Source: Methanococcoides methylutens
Lineage (GTDB): Archaea > Halobacteriota > Methanosarcinia > Methanosarcinales > Methanosarcinaceae
Length of the DNA: 64,000 bases
Assembly: GCF_000765475.1 (NCBI RefSeq)
Contig: NZ_JRHO01000014.1
Location: 637,687 to 701,686 of the forward strand
Direction: 5' to 3'
The notes beneath the pieces are model-generated. The model did no database searches. It saw only the letters and a program-made list of their open reading frames with translations, and had not been told where the DNA came from. Positions 17,388-24,935 of this stretch are shown here, piece after piece. Both the position numbers and the translations under genes were made by a program. Each line of letters begins with the position of its first letter. Positions within the stretch are counted from its first letter, which is position 1.

Positions 17388-18325
17388 TGGGAGGATCAGG
17401 AGGAGGATATTACTATCCTTCGTCAAATAGGTATAAAGAAGACCTTGATAAAATTAGACAAGAAAGTTATGATGAGTCTTTTGAAACTTCTGTAAATGAA
17501 CTTATTGCAGAAAAATTAGGGGAAGCAAATTCAAGGGATTCTGTGAAAACAAGGGAGTATTTGGATCAGATTAAGGAAATTATTGAATCTGATATTGAAG
17601 GAACAGTAAATCTTCAATTTGGTGGTTCAGTCAGTAAATTCACTTATGTTGAAGGACTTAGTGATGTTGATGCATTGTTAAAAATAAATAATTCAGAATT
17701 ATCCGATAAAAGTCCGAATGAAGTATTAGAATATATCAGATCGAGGTTTGAATCTGAAATAACCAATGCTAACGAAATTAAAGTTGGGAAACTAGCAGTT
17801 ACTATAAAATATAACGACGGAACTGAAATACAAATACTTCCAGCTATTAAAAGAAGAGATGGCTTTAAAATTCCAGCTCGCAATGGAAAAGAATGGTCTA
17901 ATATTATTCGACCTGATAAATTCGCATCTCGATTAACTGAGGTGAACCAAAATTGTGGCGGAAAAGTTGTTCCAGTTATCAAAATGGTAAAACACATTAA
18001 TTCAAATCTTCCTCCTGAACAGCAATTATCAGGATATCATATTGAGTCATTGGCTATTGAAATCTTCAAATCATATCCAAAAGAATTGAATCGAACTAAT
18101 AAAACAATGACAAAATATTTTTATCAAGAAGCGAGTGAGAAAATAAAAAGTCCAATTAAAGATAGAACAAATCAGTCACTTCACGTTGATGATTATCTAT
18201 ACAGTGAAAATTCGCCTCAGAGAGTGCGTATGAGTTATATATTGAGTAATACCTACAAAAGAATGAAGGCTGCTGATGATATGAAGTCAGTAGAAGCATG
18301 GAAGTATATTCTTGGTGACGATTAA
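17387..18325 (+). CDS. CD-NTase (cGAS/DncV-like nucleotidyltransferase) of CBASS
   Basis: A 312-residue nucleotidyltransferase predicted to make a cyclic oligonucleotide when phage is sensed. The active site shows FGGS (78-81) and, after 11 residues, SDVDALL with D93 and D95, the GS...DxD core of CD-NTases. The place of the third carboxylate reads EIQILPA (147-153), with Q149 where many relatives have Asp; E147 is nearby. The N-terminus is MGGSGGGYYYPSS, a flexible Gly-rich tail that precedes the fold and may be the acceptor for modification by the two upstream enzymes. Translationally coupled on both sides by 1-nt overlaps. The signal produced cannot be read from sequence. Confidence 0.85.
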   Translation: MGGSGGGYYYPSSNRYKEDLDKIRQESYDESFETSVNELIAEKLGEANSRDSVKTREYLDQIKEIIESDIEGTVNLQFGGSVSKFTYVEGLSDVDALLKINNSELSDKSPNEVLEYIRSRFESEITNANEIKVGKLAVTIKYNDGTEIQILPAIKRRDGFKIPARNGKEWSNIIRPDKFASRLTEVNQNCGGKVVPVIKMVKHINSNLPPEQQLSGYHIESLAIEIFKSYPKELNRTNKTMTKYFYQEASEKIKSPIKDRTNQSLHVDDYLYSENSPQRVRMSYILSNTYKRMKAADDMKSVEAWKYILGDD

Positions 18326-18987
18326 TGAATTATGAGTTATTACAAAAGTACAATTTTGCAAAAACGATTGTCATTGATCAAGGATTCCATGATGAAATTA
18401 GCTGGCAAGCTAAAATATCTTTTGAAGATTTGGATGAGAGAACGTTCTTACGTGAATTTTCATGGGTAGTTCTTTCTTCTGGAATGAAAAATACAGTTAT
18501 TGAAAAGAAATTCGATCCAATCTCGAACTGCTTTTATGAATGGGAATCTGCATCATTGATTGCTAAAAATTGTACACAATGTTTAAAATCTGCAATCAAG
18601 ATATTTAACAATAAAGCAAAGATGAGTGCAATCATTGATGCTGCAAGTAGGATTAATAAAGAAGGATTTTCCAAAATAAAGAAACTAATAGAAAAAGATC
18701 CTATTAAGTTCCTACAGGAATTCAAATTCATTGGACCTATTACAGTTTATCATTTAGCAAAGAATATTGGACTGGACTTTGCAAAACCTGATCGCCACCT
18801 TCAGAGAATTGCATCTATGCACAACTATTCAGATGTTCAATCATTTTGTAGAGATATTTCAAAACATATTGGGGATAGTGTTCCCGTTGTAGATATTGTG
18901 TATTGGAGATTTGCTACAATTGAACCTGATTATCTCAATGTACTGTCCTCTCTAAATATAGATACTAACACATTATTGAAACATTAA
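18325..18987 (+). CDS. HhH-GPD DNA glycosylase-like protein of type IV CBASS (OGG-like)
   Basis: A 220-residue protein with one helix-hairpin-helix and the downstream aspartate of the HhH-GPD fold: FKFIGPITVYHLAKNIG at about 133-149, then KPDRHLQRIA with D156 at the catalytic Asp position. The lysine that bifunctional OGG/Nth enzymes have in the hairpin (GxK) is replaced: here the hairpin reads GPIT. No C-terminal 4-Cys Fe-S loop is present. This suggests a monofunctional or non-catalytic member. OGG-like proteins are the third ancillary component of type IV CBASS. Its ATG overlaps the CD-NTase stop by 1 nt. Confidence 0.75.
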   Translation: MNYELLQKYNFAKTIVIDQGFHDEISWQAKISFEDLDERTFLREFSWVVLSSGMKNTVIEKKFDPISNCFYEWESASLIAKNCTQCLKSAIKIFNNKAKMSAIIDAASRINKEGFSKIKKLIEKDPIKFLQEFKFIGPITVYHLAKNIGLDFAKPDRHLQRIASMHNYSDVQSFCRDISKHIGDSVPVVDIVYWRFATIEPDYLNVLSSLNIDTNTLLKH

Positions 18988-19039
18988 ATCAAATATTTTT
19001 TATAGTTGTGTTATTTAATAAATATCAGAGGCTATTCTA

Positions 19040-19657
19040 TTGATCGAATTTGATATCTATAAAAAGGAAATAAAACAACTTGAACATAAAGCAAATATGA
19101 TGAGGGATATGCATTCATATCAATTTCAAAAATACGAATGGCTTTCAAAATTTTTCTCTTTAATGATAATTGCATTGTCGGCAATAGTATCTGTATTAGC
19201 CATAGTAGATCCTAGTATATTTTCTATCGATAGAAATTATATTGATTCTTTTCGTAATTTAATTGCGATTTTAGCATTTATTATCTTCTTGATATCGCTT
19301 ATTGATAAAATATATGGAATTAATGAAAATGCAAGAAAACATGAACAAGCTGTTAAAGTTATGACTGATTTTATAGTGGAATGTAACAATTTCAGGAAAT
19401 TAGAAACTAACTCATGTGGTAAAGAAGAGATCAAGTTGAAAGTCGATTCGTTAGAAGCCCAATATTCACTAATTAATCAAATGAACCCTTTTCCAGTTAT
19501 TTCAGATGAAGATTTCATAAAAGCCAAAAAAAAACATTTGCTCAAGGTCGAAATTAGTAAAAAACTGAGCAAGAATCCTCATGAAGAAATAGACGATTAC
19601 GTTAATAAAAGATGGTTGATTAATGCACTTAAATGGATGAGAGGTCTATTGTTTTAA
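19040..19657 (+). CDS. SLATT-domain two-TM effector of CBASS
   Basis: A 205-residue membrane protein starting at TTG 19040, with GAGG at 19028-19031. Two hydrophobic helices lie at about 38-56 and 70-90, after an amphipathic N-terminus with EHKANMMRDMHSYQF and followed by charged helices (NENARKHEQAVKVMTDF). This is the layout of SLATT proteins, effectors that are thought to form pores or disrupt the membrane when a nucleotide signal binds. It is separated from the glycosylase gene by 52 nt but points the same way. It is the most likely killing component of the system. Confidence 0.8.
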   Translation: MIEFDIYKKEIKQLEHKANMMRDMHSYQFQKYEWLSKFFSLMIIALSAIVSVLAIVDPSIFSIDRNYIDSFRNLIAILAFIIFLISLIDKIYGINENARKHEQAVKVMTDFIVECNNFRKLETNSCGKEEIKLKVDSLEAQYSLINQMNPFPVISDEDFIKAKKKHLLKVEISKKLSKNPHEEIDDYVNKRWLINALKWMRGLLF

Positions 19658-19838
19658 CCTACCTTAAGCATTCCAATTCCCAACATACCACGCAATAAAC
19701 CAAAAGCGAACACATCTCCATCCACTCATCAATCTCCTCACCCCCTCTTCGCACTGGGAAGTGTCGTGCTAAAATTCAAAAATCTCCACAATGCCACCCC
19801 CCAAAGAATAATATAACAATTCAGATAAATTATAGTGC

Positions 19839-21101
19839 ATGGGGGAAATCACAACTAGCGAATTAGCTGAAAACTTGCATAATTATAAGGTAATCGACAT
19901 CCGACCTATCGATGCCTATAATGGCTGGAAGGAAGGCGGAGAGGCAAGAGGCGGGCACATTAAGGGTGCGAAGACGCTGCCTTACAAGTGGTTACACTAT
20001 ATTGACTGGATTGAGATCGTAATGAATAAAGGGATCCTGCCGGAAGATTCCCTGGTCATTTATGGGTATGACACACAGAAAACAGAAGAGGTTGCAAGGC
20101 AATTTGAAAAGGCCGGCTATCCTGATGTAACTGTTTACAACTCATTTCTTGAATGGGCGGAAAAGGATCTGCCCATGGAGCATCTTGCAAGATATAGACA
20201 GCTGGTCTCGGCGGACTGGCTCGATCAATTGATCACTACGGATGAAGCGCCGGAATATGACAATGATAAGTTCGTGTTATGTCATTCTCACTACAGGAAC
20301 CCTTCCGATTATGATGAAGGGCACATTCCAGGAGCAATATCCATTGACACCAACTCTCTTGAATCAGAGGTGACATGGAATCGGCGTTCTCCGGAAGAGA
20401 TAAAGGAAACCCTGGAAAACGCGGGGATCACTCATGATACAACGGTTATTCTCTATGGAAGGTTCTCTGCGCCAAGTTATGATGATCCGTTGCCGGGAAG
20501 CAGTGCAGGCCATCTGGGTGCAATGAGATGTGCATTCATCATGCTTTATGCCGGTGTGAAGGATGTTCGCATACTTAACGGTGGACTGCAGTCATGGGTT
20601 GATTCAGGTTATGAGATCACTAAGGAGCCTGCTAAAAATGAGAGGGTGTCTTTTGGAATTGAAATTCCTCACAAACAGGAGATTATGGTTGATCTTGAAG
20701 AAGCAAAAGAGATCCTTGCATCCCCGGACAAAAACCTGGTGTGCGTTAGAAGCTGGAGAGAATACATCGGGGAAGTGAGTGGGTACCATTACATTGAAAA
20801 GAAAGGCAGAATTCCGGGAGCAGTATTCGGGGATTGCGGAACAGATGCTTACCACATGGAAAACTACAGGAACCTTGATCACACCATGCGCGAAGCTCAG
20901 GAAGTTGCAGAGATCTGGGAGAAGATCGGGATAACTCCTGAAAAACGCAATGCATTCTACTGCGGAACTGGCTGGAGGGGCAGTGAAGCCTTCTTTAACG
21001 CGTGGCTCATGGGCTGGGATAAAGCAGCGGTCTATGATGGTGGATGGTTCGAGTGGAGCAATAACGATCTTCCTTTTGAAACAGGGGTACCGGAAGAATG
21101 A
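19839..21101 (+). CDS. eanB: triple-rhodanese sulfurtransferase, EanB-like
   Basis: A 420-residue protein with three rhodanese repeats (about 1-115, 125-270 and 280-415). The first begins with VIDIRPIDAYNGW, the second with LCHSHYRNPSDYDEGHIPGA and the third with VRSWREY. Only the last domain has an active-site loop of the sulfurtransferase type, FYCGTGWRGSEA, with the cysteine at residue 375. This matches EanB, which in Chlorobium limicola replaces a C-H of hercynine with sulfur to give ergothioneine without oxygen. Its stop overlaps the start of a histidine methyltransferase gene by 4 nt, which strongly supports the call. A TATA-like AATATAAC near 19810 suggests a leaderless mRNA. Confidence 0.75.
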   Translation: MGEITTSELAENLHNYKVIDIRPIDAYNGWKEGGEARGGHIKGAKTLPYKWLHYIDWIEIVMNKGILPEDSLVIYGYDTQKTEEVARQFEKAGYPDVTVYNSFLEWAEKDLPMEHLARYRQLVSADWLDQLITTDEAPEYDNDKFVLCHSHYRNPSDYDEGHIPGAISIDTNSLESEVTWNRRSPEEIKETLENAGITHDTTVILYGRFSAPSYDDPLPGSSAGHLGAMRCAFIMLYAGVKDVRILNGGLQSWVDSGYEITKEPAKNERVSFGIEIPHKQEIMVDLEEAKEILASPDKNLVCVRSWREYIGEVSGYHYIEKKGRIPGAVFGDCGTDAYHMENYRNLDHTMREAQEVAEIWEKIGITPEKRNAFYCGTGWRGSEAFFNAWLMGWDKAAVYDGGWFEWSNNDLPFETGVPEE

Positions 21102-22060
21102 TCATCGAAGATTTCATGCCACAGGTAGGGGATAGTGTAATTAGGGAAAAACTGGCAGCCTGCCTGAGGTCCGATCCCAAAACACTTCCTTCCATGTACT
21201 TCTACGACCATCGTGGATCAGAATTGTATGAGGAGATCACTAAGTTAGAAGAATACTATCCTCCAAAGATCGAGATCCCATTGCTCAGGTCAACTGCCCG
21301 GAAATTGAAGCAGGAGCTGAAAGACTGTGATCTTGTAGAGCTTGGAAGCGGGGACTGTTCGAAAATTTCCGTATTTCTCGATGAAATCCCGGAAGAGATT
21401 CGCCAGACCATCGTGTATTACCCTGTTGACGTCTGCAAAGATTCCATCGAGAAATCTGCCTGTAACCTTCAGAATAAATATCCCGAAATGGGAATCCATG
21501 GGATCACCGCTGACTTCCTTGAGCATATTGAAAAGATCCCGGGAAAAAGAAAACGGTTCTTCTGCTTCTTCGGAAGCACGATCGGCAATTTTACCGAGGC
21601 AAGAGCAATGGAATTCATGGCAGATCTCGGAAAGGCCATGAATGAGAACGACAGGCTTCTCCTTGGAGTGGATATGGTAAAAGATATTGACATCATCGAG
21701 AAAGCCTACAACGATCGCCAGGGGATAACCGCAGAATTCAATAAGAACATACTGAAAGTTACAAATGATCATCTTGGGACCGATTTCGATCCGGAGGAAT
21801 TTGAGCACGTTGCATTCTTCAACAGGGAACATTCCAGGATCGAGATGCACCTGAAAGCAAAGGATGATCTGGAAGTGGCAAGCCCAATTCTGGATGAGAA
21901 GATAATCTTCAAAAAAGGTGAGACGATCCACACCGAGAACTCTCACAAATACACTGTAGAGGGTATCAAAAGAATGGCAGGCGCTGCCGGGCTTTCCGTA
22001 GAGAACATCTTTAGCGATGATAAAAAATGGTTCTCCCTTGTAGAGATGGTGAAAAGATGA
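21098..22060 (+). CDS. eanA: L-histidine N-alpha-trimethyltransferase, EgtD/EanA-like
   Basis: A 320-residue SAM methyltransferase of the EgtD family, which makes hercynine from histidine. Family features: N-terminal KTLPSMYFYDHRGSELYEEIT (about 28-48), the SAM motif VELGSGDCSKI (about 75-85), the FFGSTIGNF segment (about 151-159) and the C-terminal SHKYTVEGIKRMA. The name EanA is used because the partner is EanB-like and no EgtB sulfoxide synthase gene is present. It overlaps both neighbours by 4 nt (ATGA junctions), so expression is coupled. Confidence 0.85.
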   Translation: MIIEDFMPQVGDSVIREKLAACLRSDPKTLPSMYFYDHRGSELYEEITKLEEYYPPKIEIPLLRSTARKLKQELKDCDLVELGSGDCSKISVFLDEIPEEIRQTIVYYPVDVCKDSIEKSACNLQNKYPEMGIHGITADFLEHIEKIPGKRKRFFCFFGSTIGNFTEARAMEFMADLGKAMNENDRLLLGVDMVKDIDIIEKAYNDRQGITAEFNKNILKVTNDHLGTDFDPEEFEHVAFFNREHSRIEMHLKAKDDLEVASPILDEKIIFKKGETIHTENSHKYTVEGIKRMAGAAGLSVENIFSDDKKWFSLVEMVKR

Positions 22061-23238
22061 CAGATTTTGCAAAGGATTTCCCGATACTTTCACAAAAGGT
22101 GTACGGGAAAAGACTGGTCTATCTTGATAACGCGGCAACGACCCAGAAACCGGACTCTGTGATCGACACGATGTCCGACTTCTACAGGACAGAATACAGT
22201 AACATCCACAGGGGTGTGCATTACCTGAGCGAGGTCTCAAGTGAGAAGTATGAGGAAGCACGCAAAAAGGTCAGTGACTTCATAGGTGCTCGCAACCCGA
22301 GTGAAGTGACATTTACTTCCGGAACAACCGGTTCCATTAATCAGGTCGCACGCTCACTTGAACCTTCCTTAAGGGGAAATGAAGTCCTTGTGACCGGTGT
22401 GGAACACCACTCGAATATCGTACCATGGCAGCTTGCAGGTGCAAAGGTAAAGGCAATTCCCATGGATGAGGATTGCAAATCGCTGGTTGACTCAATGGAG
22501 ATCACAAGTCGAACAAAATTGATAGCAATCGCGCATGTCTCAAATGTTCTTGGTTCTGTAAATGAGATCAGGGAGATCACTGAGATTGCAAAGGATCACG
22601 ACATCCCGGTACTGGTGGATGCAGCCCAGTCAATACAGCATCTGCCTATTGATGTGAAAGAGATCGGTTGCGACTTCCTGGCATTCTCAGGCCATAAGAT
22701 GTATGCATCCACCGGAGTTGGAGTGCTTTATACAAGCGATCGCTTCAGCGATATCATGCCGGCAATAGGCGGAGGGGGCATGATCGATAAGGTAACCTTT
22801 GAAGAAACAACATACCTGGAACCTCCCCTGAGGTTCGAAGCCGGCACACCGGACATCGCGGGAGCAATAAGTATCGGTGCAGCAATCGATCACATGCAGA
22901 AAATAGGCATGGACAAGATACAAAGCCATGAGCATGAGGTCTATTCCTACGCAAGGGACAAACTGCTGGAAATGGATAATGTGACAGTTTATGGAAATAC
23001 CAAACAGATGTGCGGAGCTGTCTCATTCAATCTGGACAATATTCACCATTATGACACAGGATTGATACTGGACAAAATGGGGGTTGCCGTCAGAACCGGG
23101 CATCATTGCGCTCAGCCATTGATGAGATCACTAGGTATCGAAGGCACGGTCAGAGCAAGTTTTGCATTGTACAACACAAAAGAAGATGTTGACATGCTGA
23201 TCGAAGGGATAAACAAAGTAGAGATGATGTACAAGTGA
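22057..23238 (+). CDS. sufS: cysteine desulfurase, SufS type
   Basis: PLP enzyme that takes sulfur from cysteine to form a persulfide. The PLP lysine is in SGHKMYASTGVGVLY (about 217-231), and the active-site cysteine is in RTGHHCAQPLM (about residue 351), the group II (SufS/CsdA) pattern. The start ATG 22057 overlaps the methyltransferase stop; an upstream in-frame ATG at 22027 lies inside that gene and is less likely. The location between the EanA-like gene and a SufE gene suggests it supplies sulfur to the EanB-like protein, although a general Fe-S role is possible. Confidence 0.9.
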   Translation: MTDFAKDFPILSQKVYGKRLVYLDNAATTQKPDSVIDTMSDFYRTEYSNIHRGVHYLSEVSSEKYEEARKKVSDFIGARNPSEVTFTSGTTGSINQVARSLEPSLRGNEVLVTGVEHHSNIVPWQLAGAKVKAIPMDEDCKSLVDSMEITSRTKLIAIAHVSNVLGSVNEIREITEIAKDHDIPVLVDAAQSIQHLPIDVKEIGCDFLAFSGHKMYASTGVGVLYTSDRFSDIMPAIGGGGMIDKVTFEETTYLEPPLRFEAGTPDIAGAISIGAAIDHMQKIGMDKIQSHEHEVYSYARDKLLEMDNVTVYGNTKQMCGAVSFNLDNIHHYDTGLILDKMGVAVRTGHHCAQPLMRSLGIEGTVRASFALYNTKEDVDMLIEGINKVEMMYK

Positions 23239-23651
23239 ACGATGCTATCCAGGATGAGATCATCAAGCAATTTGAAGGCCTTGAATGGTTTGACAAATAT
23301 GGTCTCCTTATCTCTTTTGCCAAAGAGCTCGAACCCATGAGCGATGAGTTCAAAACCGAAGACAATGCGATCAGCGGATGCCAGTCCAAGGTCTGGATCA
23401 GAAGCCATACTGAAGATGGAAAATTGATCTTTGATCTCGATAGCGATGCGATGATAACGAAAGGGATCATTTCCCTTGTAGCTAAGGTGGTGAACAATCG
23501 CCCCCCTCAGGAGATATTGAATGCTGACCTGTATTTCATTGATAAGATCGGATTAAAATCAAACCTCTCACCTGCGAGATCAAATGGGCTGAAGTCGATC
23601 ATCACCAGAATAAAAGAGGTAGCTAAAGAAGAGGCTGATTCGAACAGCTAA
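23235..23651 (+). CDS. sufE: SufE-family sulfur acceptor
   Basis: A 138-residue SufE/CsdE-like protein, starting at GTG 23235 inside the sufS stop (GTGA). The sulfur-accepting cysteine is in SGCQSKVWI (about residue 55). SufE takes the persulfide from SufS and boosts its activity. As last gene of the operon it could pass sulfur to the rhodanese cysteine of the EanB-like protein; that step is inference. Confidence 0.88.
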   Translation: MNDAIQDEIIKQFEGLEWFDKYGLLISFAKELEPMSDEFKTEDNAISGCQSKVWIRSHTEDGKLIFDLDSDAMITKGIISLVAKVVNNRPPQEILNADLYFIDKIGLKSNLSPARSNGLKSIITRIKEVAKEEADSNS

Positions 23652-24273
23652 AAAAGAGTGGAATGATGCCAGAACATATGGATCTGTAGATATCCTTATT
23701 TTCCCAAAAATAACAAACCAATTTGGTGAGATCTTCACAGCGAGGTTTTACCCGAAACCGCTGTATTTGAGCTCAATTCAATCCCTCATTTTCTTAATTG
23801 TTACTGAAAATGTACTTTTTAAAAGACGCTATTGCTGATTGATTATCGCATACCAACCCGACCCTGATGTTCGCACTTTAAGAGTTTAATAAAAGAAATG
23901 AACGGAAATAAAGTTCTCAAAAACAGAGGTATGGGGGAAGACATTTACAGCCCTCCCGATTAGTTTTGAGGGGATGGAGAGAGACTAAAAGTGCCTTCCT
24001 TGATATAATAATAGAGCTACCACCACCACCACGACTTTTGTTCTAAAATTGTACCCCCGTACCCCAAAGTCATGAATTGCAAATAGCTCTTAATATATAA
24101 TACTAAATTAATAGCATATGAACTTTGTGAATGATTTTCGTATGTGCTTATACTCATTATAATGACACTGTGAACGTTATTCGGACTTTTTTGAAATGTG
24201 CCCCTAATAATTATTTTTAGGACAAACAGGCATCTCAGATAAATTTATACTCTCAGAAATTCTACCTATTATT
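23652..24273. other. intergenic stretch of about 620 nt, no gene seen
   Basis: No frame of credible length or composition. It holds a C-rich patch (CCCCCGTACCCC near 24055), a run of CCA triplets near 24020 and several A/T-rich segments. The TATA-like ATAAATTTATAC at about 24238-24249 probably drives the YdjM-like gene. I see no hairpin or repeat that would name the rest. Confidence 0.6.
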
Positions 24274-24858
24274 ATGCCATATCCAGTTGCGCATGTTATG
24301 TTCTTCGTATTCTGCATCTGTGCAATAGCGGTCTATACTACCTCTGTGGCACTCCTTCGCAGAGATATCTCATACCGGGAGATCGGTCATATATTGTTAC
24401 TGCTACTGACCGGAGGATTCTTTGCACTGTACCCGGACATAATGGCTGTATACAATCTCATTGTAAATGGTACTCTGGCACACTGCTATATTGGGGCGAT
24501 ACCAACTCACTCCCTACTGTTCAGCTCGTCTGCAATCCTTATTGGAGCAATTATTGGATATGTGCTATATCGGGAACCGGGCAAGGCATTGTATACGGGA
24601 CTTTTTGCCTTTTCTGCATCCCTATCACACCTGTTGCTGGATGATCTTGAAGGAACTGGCATACATTATTTGTATCCAATATCCAGTCGGGAGATCAATC
24701 TATTCTCATATATTGGAGCAGGATTCACAAGGGACGATCTCGTTCATTCCCTGCTTGCAGCCCATACACCGATCATTTTTCTCGTTGTTGTCATGATGCT
24801 GGCATTGTTTGCCTTAAGTCATCTTGGCTTTGAGTTCGGCTATCGGTCTGAGAAGTGA
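24274..24858 (+). CDS. YdjM/DUF457-like membrane-bound hydrolase family protein
   Basis: A 194-residue integral membrane protein with about four or five helices. It has the pattern of the LexA-regulated YdjM/DUF457 family: PYPVAH at the N-terminus, ALYPDI (about 50-55), THSLLFS (about 76-82) and HLLLDDL (about 126-132). These conserved His and Asp residues form a putative metal site at the membrane face. Enzyme activity has not been shown for the family, so the substrate is unknown. Single gene, with a TATA box about 30 nt upstream of ATG 24274. Confidence 0.7.
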   Translation: MPYPVAHVMFFVFCICAIAVYTTSVALLRRDISYREIGHILLLLLTGGFFALYPDIMAVYNLIVNGTLAHCYIGAIPTHSLLFSSSAILIGAIIGYVLYREPGKALYTGLFAFSASLSHLLLDDLEGTGIHYLYPISSREINLFSYIGAGFTRDDLVHSLLAAHTPIIFLVVVMMLALFALSHLGFEFGYRSEK

Positions 24859-24935
24859 CCTTGTGCTGACTCCTGGAACCCACTTTTTTATCAAACGATG
24901 ACAAAATATTTCAATGATTGACACATTGTAAATTT

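Larger units (their letters stand above)
15857..19657 (+). other. type IV CBASS defence operon (region)
   Basis: Five co-oriented genes: QueC-like, TGT-like, CD-NTase, HhH glycosylase and SLATT effector. The first four overlap by 26, 1 and 1 nt, so they are almost certainly translated from one mRNA. QueC, TGT and OGG-like genes beside a CD-NTase define type IV CBASS, the rarest class. The block is visibly AT-richer than the genes on either side and starts just after tRNA-Gly. No integrase, transposase or clear flanking repeat was found. Confidence 0.85.

Noticed and set aside
19658-19838. Possible attachment-site repeat of the tRNA-Gly 3' end at the right edge of the CBASS island
   Set aside because: I compared this stretch with the tRNA T arm and acceptor by eye and found no match longer than a few bases.
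21290-22261. A 323-codon minus-strand frame opposite the EanA-like gene
   Set aside because: It is an antisense shadow of a well conserved methyltransferase and sufS, with Cys/His/Leu-rich composition and no recognisable domain.
23652-24273. Search for a gene, riboswitch or RNA in the 620-nt gap
   Set aside because: No credible frame, no strong stem, and no repeat besides short homopolymer or CCA runs.
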